From Steromphala cineraria (taxonomy: Eukaryota > Mollusca > Gastropoda > Trochida > Trochidae), in contig OU744724.1 of NCBI GenBank assembly GCA_916613615.1, positions 28,444,171 through 28,508,170 of the forward strand: a stretch of 64,000 nucleotides of DNA. The letters run 5' to 3'. The notes below the pieces were generated by a model. The model was given only the letters and a program-made list of their open reading frames with translations. It was not told where the DNA came from and ran no database searches. The translations under genes were made by a program, and so were the position numbers. Shown in pieces: positions 1-12,035 of the stretch; within the stretch, counting starts at the first letter, position 1, and every line of letters starts with the position of its first letter.

Positions 1-164
1 CATTTTAAAAGTACACGAACGTGCGTCATCCAATAAAGGTTATGAGAGACTATTACTCTAAAACACAAATTAAAAAATACAGTAAATCACACGAATATGT
101 TAGAAAAAGCTAAAACATTAAATGGAAAAAGGTGTATATTCCAAAAGGATCAACAGATAATGTA

Positions 165-503
165 TTAAAGGGGCAGTAGCACGTTTTTAGGGGGAATATA
201 AGGTGATGTCAGGAAAATGAAAATTAATGGTTCCAATTGAAAGACAATGTATTTAAACTAAATAAAGCAGTAATAATTCAAATATATAACGTAAAGTTTA
301 GCCATGAATTAAAGGTGTTCAAAACAAATGGCCGCCAATGGATTTTATGTGAATCTTCAAACTTTGTCCTCTGACTATGGATGATTGGCTTGTGTAATGA
401 CATGTTTGACAGTGTCAAAATAATACATTAAGCATTAACTTACAATAATCAGTGAAATATTTTAAATATAAAATTATCAAAAAACGTGCTACTGCCCCTT
501 TAA
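165..503 (+). repeat. TTAA-flanked MITE, copy 1
   Basis: Non-coding element bounded by TTAA on both sides. The left end is AGGGGCAGTAGCACGTTTTT and the right end is its inverted complement. The interior passes through a GGTGATGTCAGG stretch, a GGCCGCCAATGGATTTTATG stretch and a CTGACTATGGATGATTGG stretch. At least ten related copies occur in this window in both orientations, which marks it as a dispersed non-autonomous DNA element. TTAA flanks suggest mobilisation by a piggyBac-type transposase; that is an inference. Confidence 0.85.
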
Positions 504-1130
504 ACAATAAATTATTTCGCTCTTAAGGATAAATTTGCACGTGTTGGCACTAAAATGTACAAATTAGCGATTTGACATAATAAAAACCAATTTCTGTAAA
601 TCTGTAAATTACTGAAGTTATTGCACACAAAATAACAATGAGTAAAAAGTTCTAAACGTAAAACATTATATCACGGGGTGCAAGGGCAGTGTAATAAAAC
701 GTGACATTCATCCTCAACTGAGTCTGTAACAGTTAAAACATGTCCTATCCTCGAAAGGTATGTTGGTTTATATTCCGGTTTGAATTCGTAAAGGTGCAAC
801 GCCACAACGAAACTTTCCACAGGCTTTTCTGTCATTTGGTTTAAACATATTTTATTCATGAAAATATGAAACGGATTGGCAAACAAGCCAGAGGCTTATA
901 TTAATGCCGTTGTCGTTTTCTGTCATTTCGGGTTAAGCTATATCTGTTAAAAAGGTTTCTGTGTTGAAAGTTGATTTAACTGTTCTATAAAATCGAAGTA
1001 TATTACACTGAATTTGCTTCTTTTTCTTGATAATTCCGATTTTCAACTTTCTAAAAAACTGTCCTTGATTCTAGCATTTACCTCCGTAGCAATAAATGAG
1101 TCACGAAAGGTGCACGTGTTGTCCGGTGGT
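504..1130. other. intergenic stretch with a LINE relic
   Basis: AT-rich sequence without a supported gene. Positions 671-781 hold a reverse-transcriptase tail relic, described separately. Around 838-905 is a segment resembling 15360-15424 (shared 'ggattg-caaacaagc...gcttatat-aatgccg' pattern), so part of this stretch is a dispersed repeat. Confidence 0.5.
671..781 (-). pseudogene. LINE reverse-transcriptase C-terminal relic
   Basis: The minus strand encodes a short peptide ending in SVEDECHVLLHCPC. This resembles the extreme C-terminal motif (C..C....EDE-H-LL-CP) common after the reverse transcriptase domain of invertebrate non-LTR elements. Similar EDE-H motifs occur at 34617-34826 and 41585-41965. 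The upstream Cys pair is missing or degraded. Only about 35 codons are recognisable, so this is a short relic at best. Confidence 0.4.
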
Positions 1131-1262
1131 ATGAAATGGGGGAGATGGAGACTTGTCTGCTTAGTGTGTATTCTTTTATTCCAGCTGTTCGTCTTGACTG
1201 CTTTCTGGTTCACCCATCTGAATACTCTGGATAAAAGTCGGTTTTTTAATGACAATCGATAG
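1131..1262 (+). CDS. possible small single-pass membrane ORF (43 aa)
   Basis: An ATG at 1131 opens a 43-residue frame. It has a basic start (MKWGRWR), about 20 hydrophobic residues (LVCLVCILLFQLFVLTAFWF) and then a polar tail ending in a stop. The shape is that of a type II signal anchor, as in the first exon of Golgi glycosyl- or sulfotransferases. No clear splice donor follows and no downstream exon was recognised, so it may be chance. The function is unknown. Confidence 0.2.
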   Translation: MKWGRWRLVCLVCILLFQLFVLTAFWFTHLNTLDKSRFFNDNR

Positions 1263-1936
1263 AAAACTTGTTCAATATGAAAATTACCATATTCATGTAT
1301 ATCAATAATCCACTGTACTCTTTCTTCAGTTCACCCTTTGATTATCATAATCCACAGGAAATTACGATGTAGATAAAATATATTCTTCCCATACACGACA
1401 GGCTATTGTACATGTCCGGGAGGATATATTTTATCTACAAGTTTCTTTGCAATGATCTTCTGTACTCTCCCTCAGACAACACAAGGTAGTGAAAAGAACA
1501 TCCATTGCAAATCACGTCTTTCAAGGTAAAACAATTGGTGAATTCGTTCTTATTTCTAAACATACGTCTAAACTCAATATGCGATATCACTCAGATAGAA
1601 ACGTATCGACATATCAGTAATTTTGCATGGACCATATCGATGTATTATAGATATTGTATTAATCATATGGTTGTATTATATATACCGTACGGTACAATGT
1701 CTTTTAAGACTATCCGATCAAGACTTTCGATAAACCAATATAAGTTGTATCTATGATATGGAATATATGAATGTCGATAAGACTTAAGTGATTTTGACGT
1801 GAATTAAATAACGACATATTATGATACATTTTCTGTATGAAATATGAATATGAAATGAAACTGTTTGTTTAATTTATTTGAGGCATGTATTAATTAAGAA
1901 ACTTTATGTTTTGTGACGATCTGTTTTATATCAACC

Positions 1937-2323
1937 GCCAGGCAAAAGAAAGTACACACCACAGTTTGTTTAATATCTTTGTTTAATGTAGACAGGATTA
2001 AGAAGTAGAATTTACACTATCATAACCCCTACCATTTTTCTAAAATGTTGTCAATATGTGAAAAATTAGGCATGTTTATCTTTGTTCACATAAAATATGT
2101 CTTCTTTGTTGATCATTGAACATTTCTGTTATATCAAAATAATCTGGGAACAATTTGTTGACATATATTTCAATTTCAAAATCAAAAACACTTATATTCC
2201 CTGAATGAGCATGTAACTCTTTGATCTTATCAGTTTAAAAATACGACACCAAAAACTCGAAATATTTGTAATTGAAAATCTTAATATTAAATCAACTAAA
2301 GTGTGTACTTTGTTTTGCCTGGC
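1937..2323. repeat. MITE with GCCAGGCAAAA terminal inverted repeats
   Basis: The left end GCCAGGCAAAAGAAAGTACA is matched by the inverted complement of the right end (GCCAGGCAAAACAAAGTACA). Both then continue with CAC. The interior is AT-rich and non-coding. A diverged relative occurs at 63306-63600, sharing the 'ttaatgtaG-CAGGRTTAAGAA' block and the 'aaatatgtcttctttgttga' block. No clear target-site duplication was seen. Confidence 0.7.
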
Positions 2324-3161
2324 AGTCTATGTTACTGCTTAAAAAGTATCCATGTATGCTTTAATGAATAACATCTAACAATTAGACTTTGAAATTATTT
2401 TTGTTCAATAAATCTCAAATTTGAAAAATAAATAAATAAACATAATGAAAAGGAGACTGGGATTTCTTCAGAAAAATTGAGCTCTCAAGACTTGATTAGG
2501 CTTTTAGTTTATTTCAAGGTCTGGCTGACAGACTATAATGAATACAGACCAAGGCACTATGTAAAGGAACGTCTATATCTTTGCGAGGTTAGGACTTTGG
2601 CGTTGCTGCTGTTAGAAAACACCCCTGTTGTTACTTAATGTTCTGAAAATATTGTGTCCCCATGTAACTAGTGAGAATGCACCGTTGGGTTTCCCAACCT
2701 TCTAAAGTACATGCGTTGTGCTTTTTCTGCAGTGTCATTGAAATCTCCCGAAACCTACATTACGACCCCTTCTTCGACAGTTCATAAACTAGTCGTTCAT
2801 GCATGCTCTTATTTTTACAAAGATATCAAGTCATGCACATTGTAGCATGACATGCATGCATGTATATACTTTTATAAAGAAATCAACTCTTATACATATT
2901 ATCATGACAAAGCTTACTTGATGCTTAGTGTACTTGATAATCTAATATCGTGCGATACACCGACTCACCAGCGTTTTATAACTCCTAGCTTATTGTTAGT
3001 TAAACCTAAGTTATTAACGTAAACCTGTTTATAGATAGCACATTGACAAGGTAATGCTGAGATAGATCAGAATGGCGCTTGTACCAATCGCCATGCTTTC
3101 ACTTCACCAAGACTTAGTCATGAGTAACGTCACGAATCAATCGCATGATCACCGAGTGTAC
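2324..3161. other. intergenic, nothing recognised
   Basis: AT-rich sequence with only short random frames. No repeat boundary, exon or RNA gene could be supported here. Confidence 0.5.
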
Positions 3162-3530
3162 GGGATAGCTCAGGCGGCAAGAGCGCCGGTCTCACGTTGT
3201 TGAGGTCCGGAGTTCGAATCCCATCCAGGCCATGAGTGTAAAAACCTAGAGTTCACCTCGGTTAGAAATCTATATGTGTCACCCTGGAGCCCTAGTGTGT
3301 AGTGCAACAAAAGTTGCCCACTTAAAAGTTCCCACGAATTCATGTCTGTGGCTGAATGGTGGATACATGAACACGTGCATACGCAGAGTTGTCGGTTATC
3401 ATCGTTCAGCAGTGTTGGTAAACTGCTGTGACTATGTGTGTCAATTCACCCAGCTGTGAATGGGTACCCTGTGATCCATAGAATGGTCCCTAACCTGAGC
3501 GCCATATGTGTATATGTAAAGGGATAACAT
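3162..3530 (+). repeat. tRNA-headed SINE
   Basis: The 5' part resembles a tRNA with an A-box-like GGGATAGCTCAGGCGGCAAG and a B box GGAGTTCGAATCCC about 55 bp later. A roughly 300-bp body follows, including a CCCAGCTGTGAATGGGTACC core. That core recurs inverted at about 32628-32655, as expected for a SINE core shared between families. The tRNA part lacks a clean acceptor stem and is joined to a body, so I call a SINE rather than a tRNA gene. Confidence 0.7.
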
Positions 3531-4174
3531 CCTACTCTAGCTTCGAGCGAAATTTCAAGCCGCCATTTTATGGTGTACACCTAGATATCATCCAAGTTAT
3601 CGAAACAGTACTTAGTTGAACCGGTCATGGAGACTTCCTTAACGAACAAATTTTACAATTTGCCTAGAAATTATTGCTTTACGTTAAGAGCGAAAACATG
3701 TAATTTTGATGGTACAGATATGAAAATACAAATTTCTACAAAGACAAATACTTAGCCAACACGACAAACTGTTTTATACAAATTTTGTTTTCTTTGTAAC
3801 CCATGGATGCGTCGGAGTCGGTTAAAATGACTTCCATAAATCAAAAATTCTTCCTTTTTCTTTGGCATTAAATGGAAATACATGAAGTCTTTTTTACATA
3901 ATTCTTCCTCACTCTTCCTAAAATGCGACGACAGTCGTTGATGTGTTTGAAACGCATTGTGATTTCGACGTATACGTCGATGAAGTTTATACCATTTTAC
4001 CGTGGTGTTCACTTACAGTTCAAATTCAGCGGGTGCGAAGGACTTTGTAAGAGTTCGAAGTTTGAATGGTTTAGGTAGTAGAATAGGCTGCGTGCTTTAT
4101 GTAATGAACATTGTCATGATCGTAAAACTACCTCTGTCGGTCCATTAGCTATGCAAGTGACGATCACGGACTTT
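3531..4174. other. intergenic stretch with an unassigned ORF
   Basis: The minus strand has an 86-codon frame at 3752-4012, rich in Lys and Arg. It has no recognisable domain, signal or splice context. I see nothing else here. Confidence 0.4.
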
Positions 4175-4531
4175 TTAAAAGGCAGTAACACGTTTTTAGG
4201 GGGATTATAAGGTGATGTCAGGACAATGAAAATAAATGGTTGCAATTGAAAGACATTGTATTTAAACTAAATGAAGCAGTAATAAATCAAATATATAATG
4301 TAAAGTTCAGCCATGCGATTCCTTTTTCTTTCACAAAATGAATTAAAGGTGTTCACACAAAAATGAAAATCAATGGGCGTTTTATGAATATTTATCATTT
4401 GTTCTCTGACTATGGATGATTGGTTTGTGTAATGTTATTTTGACACTATCAAAGTAATACATTAATCATACAAATATCAGTGAAAATTTTAAAATATGAA
4501 ATTTTCAAAAAACGTGCTACTCCCCCTTTAA
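4175..4531 (+). repeat. TTAA-flanked MITE, copy 2
   Basis: Same family and orientation as 165-503, with a slightly diverged left end (AAAAGGCAGTAACACG) and a right end ACGTGCTACTCCCCCTTTAA. The interior blocks are conserved in the same order. Confidence 0.8.
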
Positions 4532-4644
4532 AGTGCTATTTCGCTTTTAAATTGTTCTGAACAACCAATAAAAAGATCTTTGTGCGCTGAACATTGCGCC
4601 TGACACTGTCTCATCTGAATTTGTGAAAATTACCACTCGATTCG

Positions 4645-4915
4645 TTAAAGTCACACCCTTCCTCGAGTTATAATCTATAAGGAAAGGAAGGCTAAAATAA
4701 GGCAGGTTGTACAATCATTGTCTGAAGATAATGACTCCTCGAGTTTGTATTATCACTATATATGCATAGCTGATTTCTTGGTAAAAGTCACATTCAAACA
4801 TCCTCGGGTAATAATCTATAAGGAAACGGATGCTAAAATAAGGTAGGTTTTACAATCATTGTCTGAAGATAACGACTCTGTTAGTTGTAAAATCAATACA
4901 TGCATAGCTGTTTTC
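4645..4915. repeat. two-copy tandem repeat (about 135 bp unit)
   Basis: Two adjacent diverged copies share the blocks AATCTATAAGGAAA, GCTAAAATAAGG and ACAATCATTGTCTGAAGATA, ending near ATGCATAGCTG. Non-coding. Confidence 0.7.
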
Positions 4916-5485
4916 TTGAAACAGTTGTGAATATCCAATTACTCCATATATCGATTAGGGCGTAAACGGATGTCTTTATTCATGATACATTATGTTGTTT
5001 TCCTTTGCAATAATTTTGACAATGTCATGTTATGTAATATCCCGACATCTTTCTTACGAAATACCCGTATAACGATATACGTACTTCATAAATGTACATG
5101 TTGTGAATGCATGAAGTATTGCAGCAAATTTCAACTTCTTGTCGCATGGAAAATGTATTTATGAGAATTTGAAAATATATTGATAAATAAGAGGAGTAAT
5201 CGTTTTCATGTTTGAAAAATGTTAGAATCGATACCATCATCAACATTCAATTTTATTAACCCTTTTTAGGGACACAGGGTCACAAAATATATGATTAAGA
5301 ATCCACAGAAGAAGATTCCGTACGAAAGATCCGTACTGACCTGATGTGATAAATTGCATGCATTTTACCTTTCAACACGACATGATCATCATCAAAACAT
5401 GTTTAAGGTGTGGCTCCTGGCCCCTTTGTTGGGGTCACAGGGTCACCAATTCATAAATTAGAACCGTTTTCAGCTAAAGATTTCA

Positions 5486-5677
5486 GTACACGTTTTTTGA
5501 TAATTTTAAATTTCAAAATTTTCACTGATAATTGTATAATTTGTTTTCTGATTATGGATGATTGTTATGTGTAATGTTATTTTGACACTACCAAAGAAAT
5601 ACATTAATCATACAATCATCAGTGAAAATCTTAAAATACCAATTTAAAAAAAAACGTCCTTCTCCCCCTTTAAAGTG
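5486..5677. repeat. rearranged fragment of the TTAA MITE
   Basis: It begins with ACACGTTTTTTGATAATTTT (right end read inwards) and closes with ACGTCCTTCTCCCCCTTTAA. Both flanks therefore derive from the same end of the element, and the middle is deleted. A near-complete copy follows about 45 bp later. Confidence 0.6.
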
Positions 5678-5719
5678 CTCTTTCGCTTTTAAATTCTCCT
5701 GAACTACCAATTGAAAGAT

Positions 5720-6068
5720 CATGTTTTTTGATAATTTTAAATTTCAAATTTTTCACTGATAATCGTAAGTTAATGTTAAATGTTTTATTTTCAAAGTGTC
5801 AAAAATTTCATCACACAAGCCAATTATCCATAGCCAGAGGCCAAAGTATAAATATTTACATAAAATCCATTGGCGGCCATTTTGTGTGAACACCTTTTAT
5901 TCATTTTGTGTAAGGCAAAGAAATCGCATGGCTAAACTTTACGTTATATGTTTCAATTATTACTGCTCCATTTACTTTAAATACATTTTCTTTGAATTGG
6001 AACCATTCATTTTCATATTCCTGACATCACCTTATAGTTCCCCTAAAAACGTGCTACTGCCCCTTTAA
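5720..6068 (-). repeat. TTAA-flanked MITE, copy 3 (end trimmed)
   Basis: Minus-orientation copy. It starts inside the terminal repeat (ATGTTTTTTGATAATTTTAA) and ends with the intact AAAACGTGCTACTGCCCC then TTTAA. An 80-codon frame inside is not a gene. Confidence 0.75.
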
Positions 6069-6432
6069 ATGCATGCAATCTTAGCTTTCAGCGTAACATG
6101 CTCATCTCATTAAACAAAATTTATGACGGCCATTGATTCATAAATTAAACAACGCTTCTCATTTTAATATATCGTATATTCAAACATCAGGTCGCGAATG
6201 TACGTCGTTCAAACGTGTATCAAACTCCGTGTCTACAGTTTAATTCAAAACCACCAAGCGGTGTTTTATCCTACCTGAATTACTATGTTGCTACCTAACT
6301 GAAAAACTATCTCTATGGAAACAATTTATCACAGTCAGACATTATTGATTAATTCATATCTGTGTTAATATTGACTTTTTTGAAGGACGATCGCAATGTG
6401 TGCGATGCATAATGTTGAACAGGTATTTATTA

Positions 6433-7640
6433 CGCGAATTTAATTGTTCTTCATTTAATGTATATTGTTTAAATGTGTTTTGAAGCGAATTCAACTGTTC
6501 TGCATTTAATGTATATTGTTTAAATGTGTTTTGAAGCGAATTCAACTGTTCTGGATGTAATGTATATTGTTTAAATGTGTTTTGAAGCGAATTCAACTGT
6601 TCTGCATTTAATGTATATTGTTTAAATGTGTTTTGAAGCGAATTCAACTGTTCTGCATTTAATGTATATTGTTTAAATGTGTTGTGAAGCGAATTCAACT
6701 GTTCTGCATTTAATGTATATTGTTTGAATGTGTTGTGAAGCGAATTTAATTGTTCTGCATTTAATGTATATTGTTTAAATGTGTTTTGAAGCGAATTCAA
6801 CTGTTCTGCATTTAATGTATATTGTTTAAATGTGTTTTGAAGCGAATTCAACTGTTCTGCATTTAATGTATATTGTTTAAATGTGTTTTGAAGCGAATTC
6901 AACTGTTCTGGATGTAATGTATATTGTATGAATGTGTTGTGAAGCGAATTCAACTGTTCTGCATTTAATGTATATTGTTTGAATGTGTTTTGAAGCGAAT
7001 TCAACTGTTCTGAATTTAATGTATAATGTTTAAATGTGTTTTGAAGCGAATTCAACTGTTCTGCATTTAATGTATATTGTTTAAATGTGTTTTGAAGCGA
7101 ATTCAACTGTTCTGCATTTAATGTATATTGTTTAAATGTGTTTTGAAGCGAATTCAACTGTTCTGCATTTAATGTATATTGTTTAAATGTGTTTTGAAGC
7201 GAATTCAACTGTTCTGCATTTAATGTATATTGTTTAAATGTGTTTTGAAGCGAATTCAACTGTTCTGCATTTAATGTATATTGTTTAAATGTGTTTTGAA
7301 GCGAATTCAACTGTTCTGCATTTAATGTATATTGTTTAAATGTGTTTTGAAGCGAAGTCAACTGTTCTGCATTTAATGTATATTGTTTAAATGTGTTTTG
7401 AAGCGAATTCAACTGTTCTGAATTTAATGTATATTGTTTAAATGTGTTTTGAAGCGAATTCAACTGTTCTGCATTTAATGTATATTGTTTAAATGTGTTT
7501 TGAAGCGAATTCAACTGTTCTGGATGTAATGTATATTGTTTAAATGTGTTGTGAAGCGAATTCAACTGTTCTGAATTTAATGTTTATTGTTTGAATGTGT
7601 TTTGAAGCGAATTCAACTGTTCTGCATTTAATGCGCATTG
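6433..7640. repeat. 51-bp minisatellite, about 23 copies
   Basis: Tandem units of 51 bp built around GCGAATTCAACTGTTCTGCA then TTTAATGTATATTGTTTAAATGTG. Neighbouring units differ at only one to four sites. Because 51 is a multiple of 3 and one minus-strand frame has no stop, a 403-codon frame (6354-7565) stays open, reading NSLQNTFKQYTLNAEQL repeated. It starts at an arbitrary TTG, has no upstream exon or promoter signature, and runs into unrelated sequence, so I treat it as a minisatellite. Degenerate units extend to about 7700 and recur near 7975-8030. Confidence 0.9.
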
Positions 7641-7659
7641 TTAACAGGTATATTGATCA

Positions 7660-10029
7660 AGAGAATTCAGCTGTTCTATATTTAATGCATTATTGTTTAA
7701 CAAGTGAATTGATTAAGCAAACTAAACTGTTTGTATTGGTGCCGTTCACTAATGTCTACATGGAAGAATGCCTACGGTCTTATCAAACATCTTCATGCAC
7801 CAGTGGCTTTAAGTTAAGCAACCTTGACCCTATTAGCAAAGTGGAATGTTCCAACGGTGGTACACTAATGCCTACAGTTACATGTGATGATGTAGGTACT
7901 GTTCCCTGTAGGTGTTCTTCCTTGTTGTATTAAATCCTCTTTACTCCAGAGTCCACGTTCGAGGAGGGTTTACATAATGCATATTGTTTAACTGTTGCAT
8001 TGATTAAGCGAACTCAACTGTTGTGAATTCAACGGATTCAGATGATCTTAAAGACCCTGTCCTATTGGCTTCCGGTCTGTGGTCTCCTTAGTTTGGAAAA
8101 CTGTCACGAAAAGCGCTGTGCTTTCATCAATTTTACTTTTGATTTGACCATATGTATGGATGGAATACCTACACACAACTATGAATGAACAGACTGAAAA
8201 AAATGCCATATCATAACGTTGCAAGGCTTTTCACACTTGTAGTAGTCTGTCATCCAGATCTTTAAACAAAAATATTCAATTGACGACCAACCAAGTCTAC
8301 TAAAGTATAGCAAGTCTAGAACACTAAGCTTTAGTCTGAAGTTAAAGTATCTTCTGGGCATTTTGTTATAATACGTGAATTGTTAAAATAAATTGTCAAT
8401 ATTGAAAAAAAAACCCACTTGAGACTAAATGTTAGTCTACACTTGTGGCTGCCTTCGCTTCTCATTTTTTACCGAGTGTGCACTCTTCTTTATCAGGTTG
8501 TCAAATTTAATTTAATAAACATGTTATTCTCGGTAACATGTTTAAACTTATGGTGACATAGTCATGTATTCATAACAATTTATACATAAACTGGAATGAC
8601 CCCCTTGAATTTCGTTTTTACATAACATACCCAACATAGGACTGTAAAAGGCGAACAAACGTAGCCTATTTGAAGATACGTACATCGATCCCTCATTTAA
8701 AGTGACAGTTTGTTGTGGAAACAAAATTCAAGACTTCTTCCCTGTTTCTACTTATATATGATTATTACATGATTATTTCACACTTATTTTCATGTATCCT
8801 AGTGAGGGTAACATTTTAATTAGGGATGAGTATTGCACCAAATTTCGTATTGCAATATACAGCGCATGTCCTGCATGAACTCTACAATCAATTATTTATA
8901 TTTTTTCGCTATTTTAAACATATTAAATTTGATAAATATTTCGAAAAATAGACGTCTACTCAAAAAGATGAAATTCAAAATTCTTATGTTGATGGCATGT
9001 ATATAAAAATATCGTATGCCATTTTTTAAACAACTCAACACATATTCTTTCATACAAGAAATTTTATTGCAAGTTTAGCATGTTACTGTGCCTCAAAACA
9101 TGATATTTGAACAAAGTTATATTGAAGTTGATATTAGTTGGTTTGGTAATATTGCAATATATTGCTCAATGGAAATAATATGGCAGTAATTATATTGCAG
9201 AATCTGTATTGCAATATAATGGTATTGCGATAATATTTCACAGCCCTTATTTTAATTGTTCTAAATTTAATAATTTCACAAAGTATGCATCACTGCGTCA
9301 GGAAGACAAGAGTAATTCACTACGTCCCTCTTTAAAGGTACCAATCTATCGGCTTTCATCCGCCATGTTGAAATGTAAGTATTGCGAGAAAACAAATGTG
9401 CTGTATTATGCTTATTCATTAACAAAATTAATAAATAACCATAATAAATAACCACTTGATTGATAACAGATGAGCATACTCACAAATAATTCATAATAAA
9501 ATTTATCAGTCACGACAGCATTTTGTCGTAGTATTGCATTCCACGATCGTAGCTTCGATGGTTGTCTTCATTTCACGATGTTTATATTTTTGAGCGATAC
9601 ACTTTATTCTTAGTCAAATCATCAAATTTTGAACATCTGAAAAGCTAACCTCACAAACAATTTGAAAGTGTGAAATCATCATGTAAAAATCATATATATT
9701 AGTCCTCCTCAATTTCGTTTTCACAGAAAATGCCCCGTTCGAATAGTCCCTTTAATTTCGTTGCCACAAAAACTACCCCGATTTAACTGTCCCTTTAAAG
9801 ACTGTGAGAAAGGCTAGGGTCATGCTCCGGTTACTGTTTCACTACACATATTGACACGGTTGATAGTAACAGAAACCATCCGTCACACGTGGGACGTGTA
9901 AATCAAATACCGTGAGTAGACCTGCTTGCTGATACAAGGGCAGCTTAGGATCACTATAATGAGTTTCATAAGACGCGATGACAAGATTAGAATTTACGAA
10001 AATCTTTCAAATAACGTAAGATTATATCA
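7660..10029. other. intergenic, AT-rich
   Basis: Degenerate flanks of the 51-bp array lie at the left. Around 8845-8870 and 9150-9235 are stretches rich in 'attgcaatat', typical of diverged dispersed repeats. A plus-strand 112-codon frame at 7595-7933 begins inside the minisatellite. Its end is Cys-rich but has no supporting splice or domain evidence. No gene is supported. Confidence 0.5.
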
Positions 10030-10510
10030 ATGAAGTTCGAAGTTAAGATGATCCAAGTGATTTGAAGATGTTAACGTGACAAAAAGAAGTTCCACATGAA
10101 TTGAAGATTTTTCAGGTAGAGGTAGAACGTGTAATGTGACACACAGATGATGTGACATGTAGATGATGTGCAATATAGATGATGTGACATGTAGCGGTTT
10201 CATATTAAAGATGTTCCACATAACTTGAACTTTTTTTCAATTAACACAATCACGTTCTACATAACTTGAACATTTTTCAAATAACAAAATGATGTTCCAC
10301 ATAACATGAACATTTTTCAAATAACATTTAATTATTTTCCAGATAACATGAATATTTTCAAAACAAAACAAAATGATGTTCCATATAACATGAACATTTT
10401 TCAAATAACATAGTGATGTTCCACGTGACACATTCATGTTGCATGTGACTTGAAAGTGTTTCACACGACATAACGATGTTCAACGTGACTCTCGGAATGT
10501 TTCAGGGGAA
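10030..10510. repeat. degenerate tandem repeat, 35-60 bp units
   Basis: Repeated blocks of 'gatgttccacataacatgaac' followed by 'atttttcaaataaca' recur with variable spacing. The array is diverged and non-coding. Confidence 0.65.
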
Positions 10511-11754
10511 CATGTTCACAAAGGTTTAAGCCTCTGTTCAGGTTGACATTTTAATACACTTAGTTGCACACAACATCTTGGAGACAAAAAGATTTCAGGA
10601 TTGATTTAAAGATAAGACTTTCACTTGATATGTTTATTTAGAAGTAAAGGCCTATACAAGTTAGCAAAAAACAAACAAAAAAAACAGACAAAGAGATATC
10701 AACTAGCAAATTACTAATTTAATTGTTGCAGTGGGTATCATATTTTTTATGTAAGCGATATCATTTGTTATCTACGATGCCGTGAATTATATATTAATTG
10801 ATGATTTGAAGAATGTTCAGTCTATGGATTATATACATGACATAGACTCAAAGGACTTGAACGCCCACTTTCAACATTATTTTGATGAATTTACCTTAAG
10901 AATAGTAAACCCATGGTTAACCCATACACATATACAGTACCCCCTCCCCCATTTTTTCAATATGCCTTTTTTCATGAACAACACTACTTATAAACAGGAA
11001 CGTTTCAGATTAAAAACCGCTGAGTGATTCCACGAATACTAAAATACAGTACAAACCATGTTTGGATAAGCTATGCGAATCCACTTCACTTCATCAAATG
11101 ATGAAAGGCGGCCATGCAGCATATTTCGTTTGATCATTAATATATTTTCCTACAAATACGAATTTTCAGCTTGGATATCTATTTGGAAAAATATAAAGAT
11201 ATAATTGTTGAAAACCCAGCTACTGGCCCTTTAAATTTCATTATAAATTTTAAATAGATGCATGTCTATACAACTGAATTAGCTAGCCTAGATGTTCCAG
11301 ACAGTCGAAGCCTACACAAATATTTACAGACTGGAATCTAGATACATCTGAATTGGGTCTTTCTTTCGAAGGACGTAGGCGTCGGCATGGTAACGACTTA
11401 CATTAAATATTTATTCCTTTATAGAGTCGATGATTTGTTTAATTAGTACAGGCCTCTTGACCTTTGTTTATTCGCTTGTAGATATTTAAACAATCGATAT
11501 ATACGGAGTACAGTTGCCTTAATCGTTCAATAATAACCCTTTTAAAACCTTTACCGCATGAATACTTAATTCTAAGTAGGTAAAGTTAAAACTCATTCGC
11601 GATGACGATATGCGTTCTGGTGTAAAAGGTGTATTCAGTGTTTTCGGGAGTGTTCTTTTCACTCGGAATCGATTAAAGGTCCATTACTATGCTTGCGCGT
11701 TTTATAATTCAATAATTAATGCCATACTGATTTCAAATTTATAAACACGACTCA

Positions 11755-12035
11755 AAAAGGTGAGGTGAGGTGATATGGGGCTTAACGCCGCTTTTCAGAG
11801 TATTTCACTTCTATCACGGCTGATAGTATTTTTGCAAGGACAAAGCCCGCAACTGTGGATGCGATGCATTGCGGTGAAACCTGCGAACATCGGCCGGAAC
11901 AAGTGAATCATGGGTGTTACTACGCTGAAATTCAGTCAACATTGCACCTAAACCTTACGCGCTTCTCTACTGCAGACCAAGTCGCCGAGCCCCTGATGGG
12001 ATTCGAACTTCGGACCTCTTGATCGGAAGCCGACG
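11755..12035 (-). repeat. tRNA-headed SINE (minus orientation)
   Basis: Read on the minus strand, a tRNA-like head with the B box GAAGTTCGAATCCC is followed by a roughly 200-bp body. It ends near 11760 in a tail that reads GGTGAGGTGATATGGGGCTT then AACGCCGC on the plus strand. A related tail occurs at 24966-25060. Confidence 0.65.

Noticed and set aside
3162..3235. functional tRNA gene
   Set aside because: A and B boxes are present, but no closed acceptor stem is seen and the sequence continues into a SINE body with a known-type core.
6354..7565. 403-codon minus-strand frame as a genuine repeat protein
   Set aside because: The frame starts at a TTG inside the array, has no exon context, and is explained by a 51-bp unit that happens to lack stops in one frame. 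It is kept only as a finding to test.
7595..7933. 112-codon plus-strand frame with a Cys-rich end
   Set aside because: It begins in minisatellite sequence and shows no domain, signal peptide or clean splice sites.
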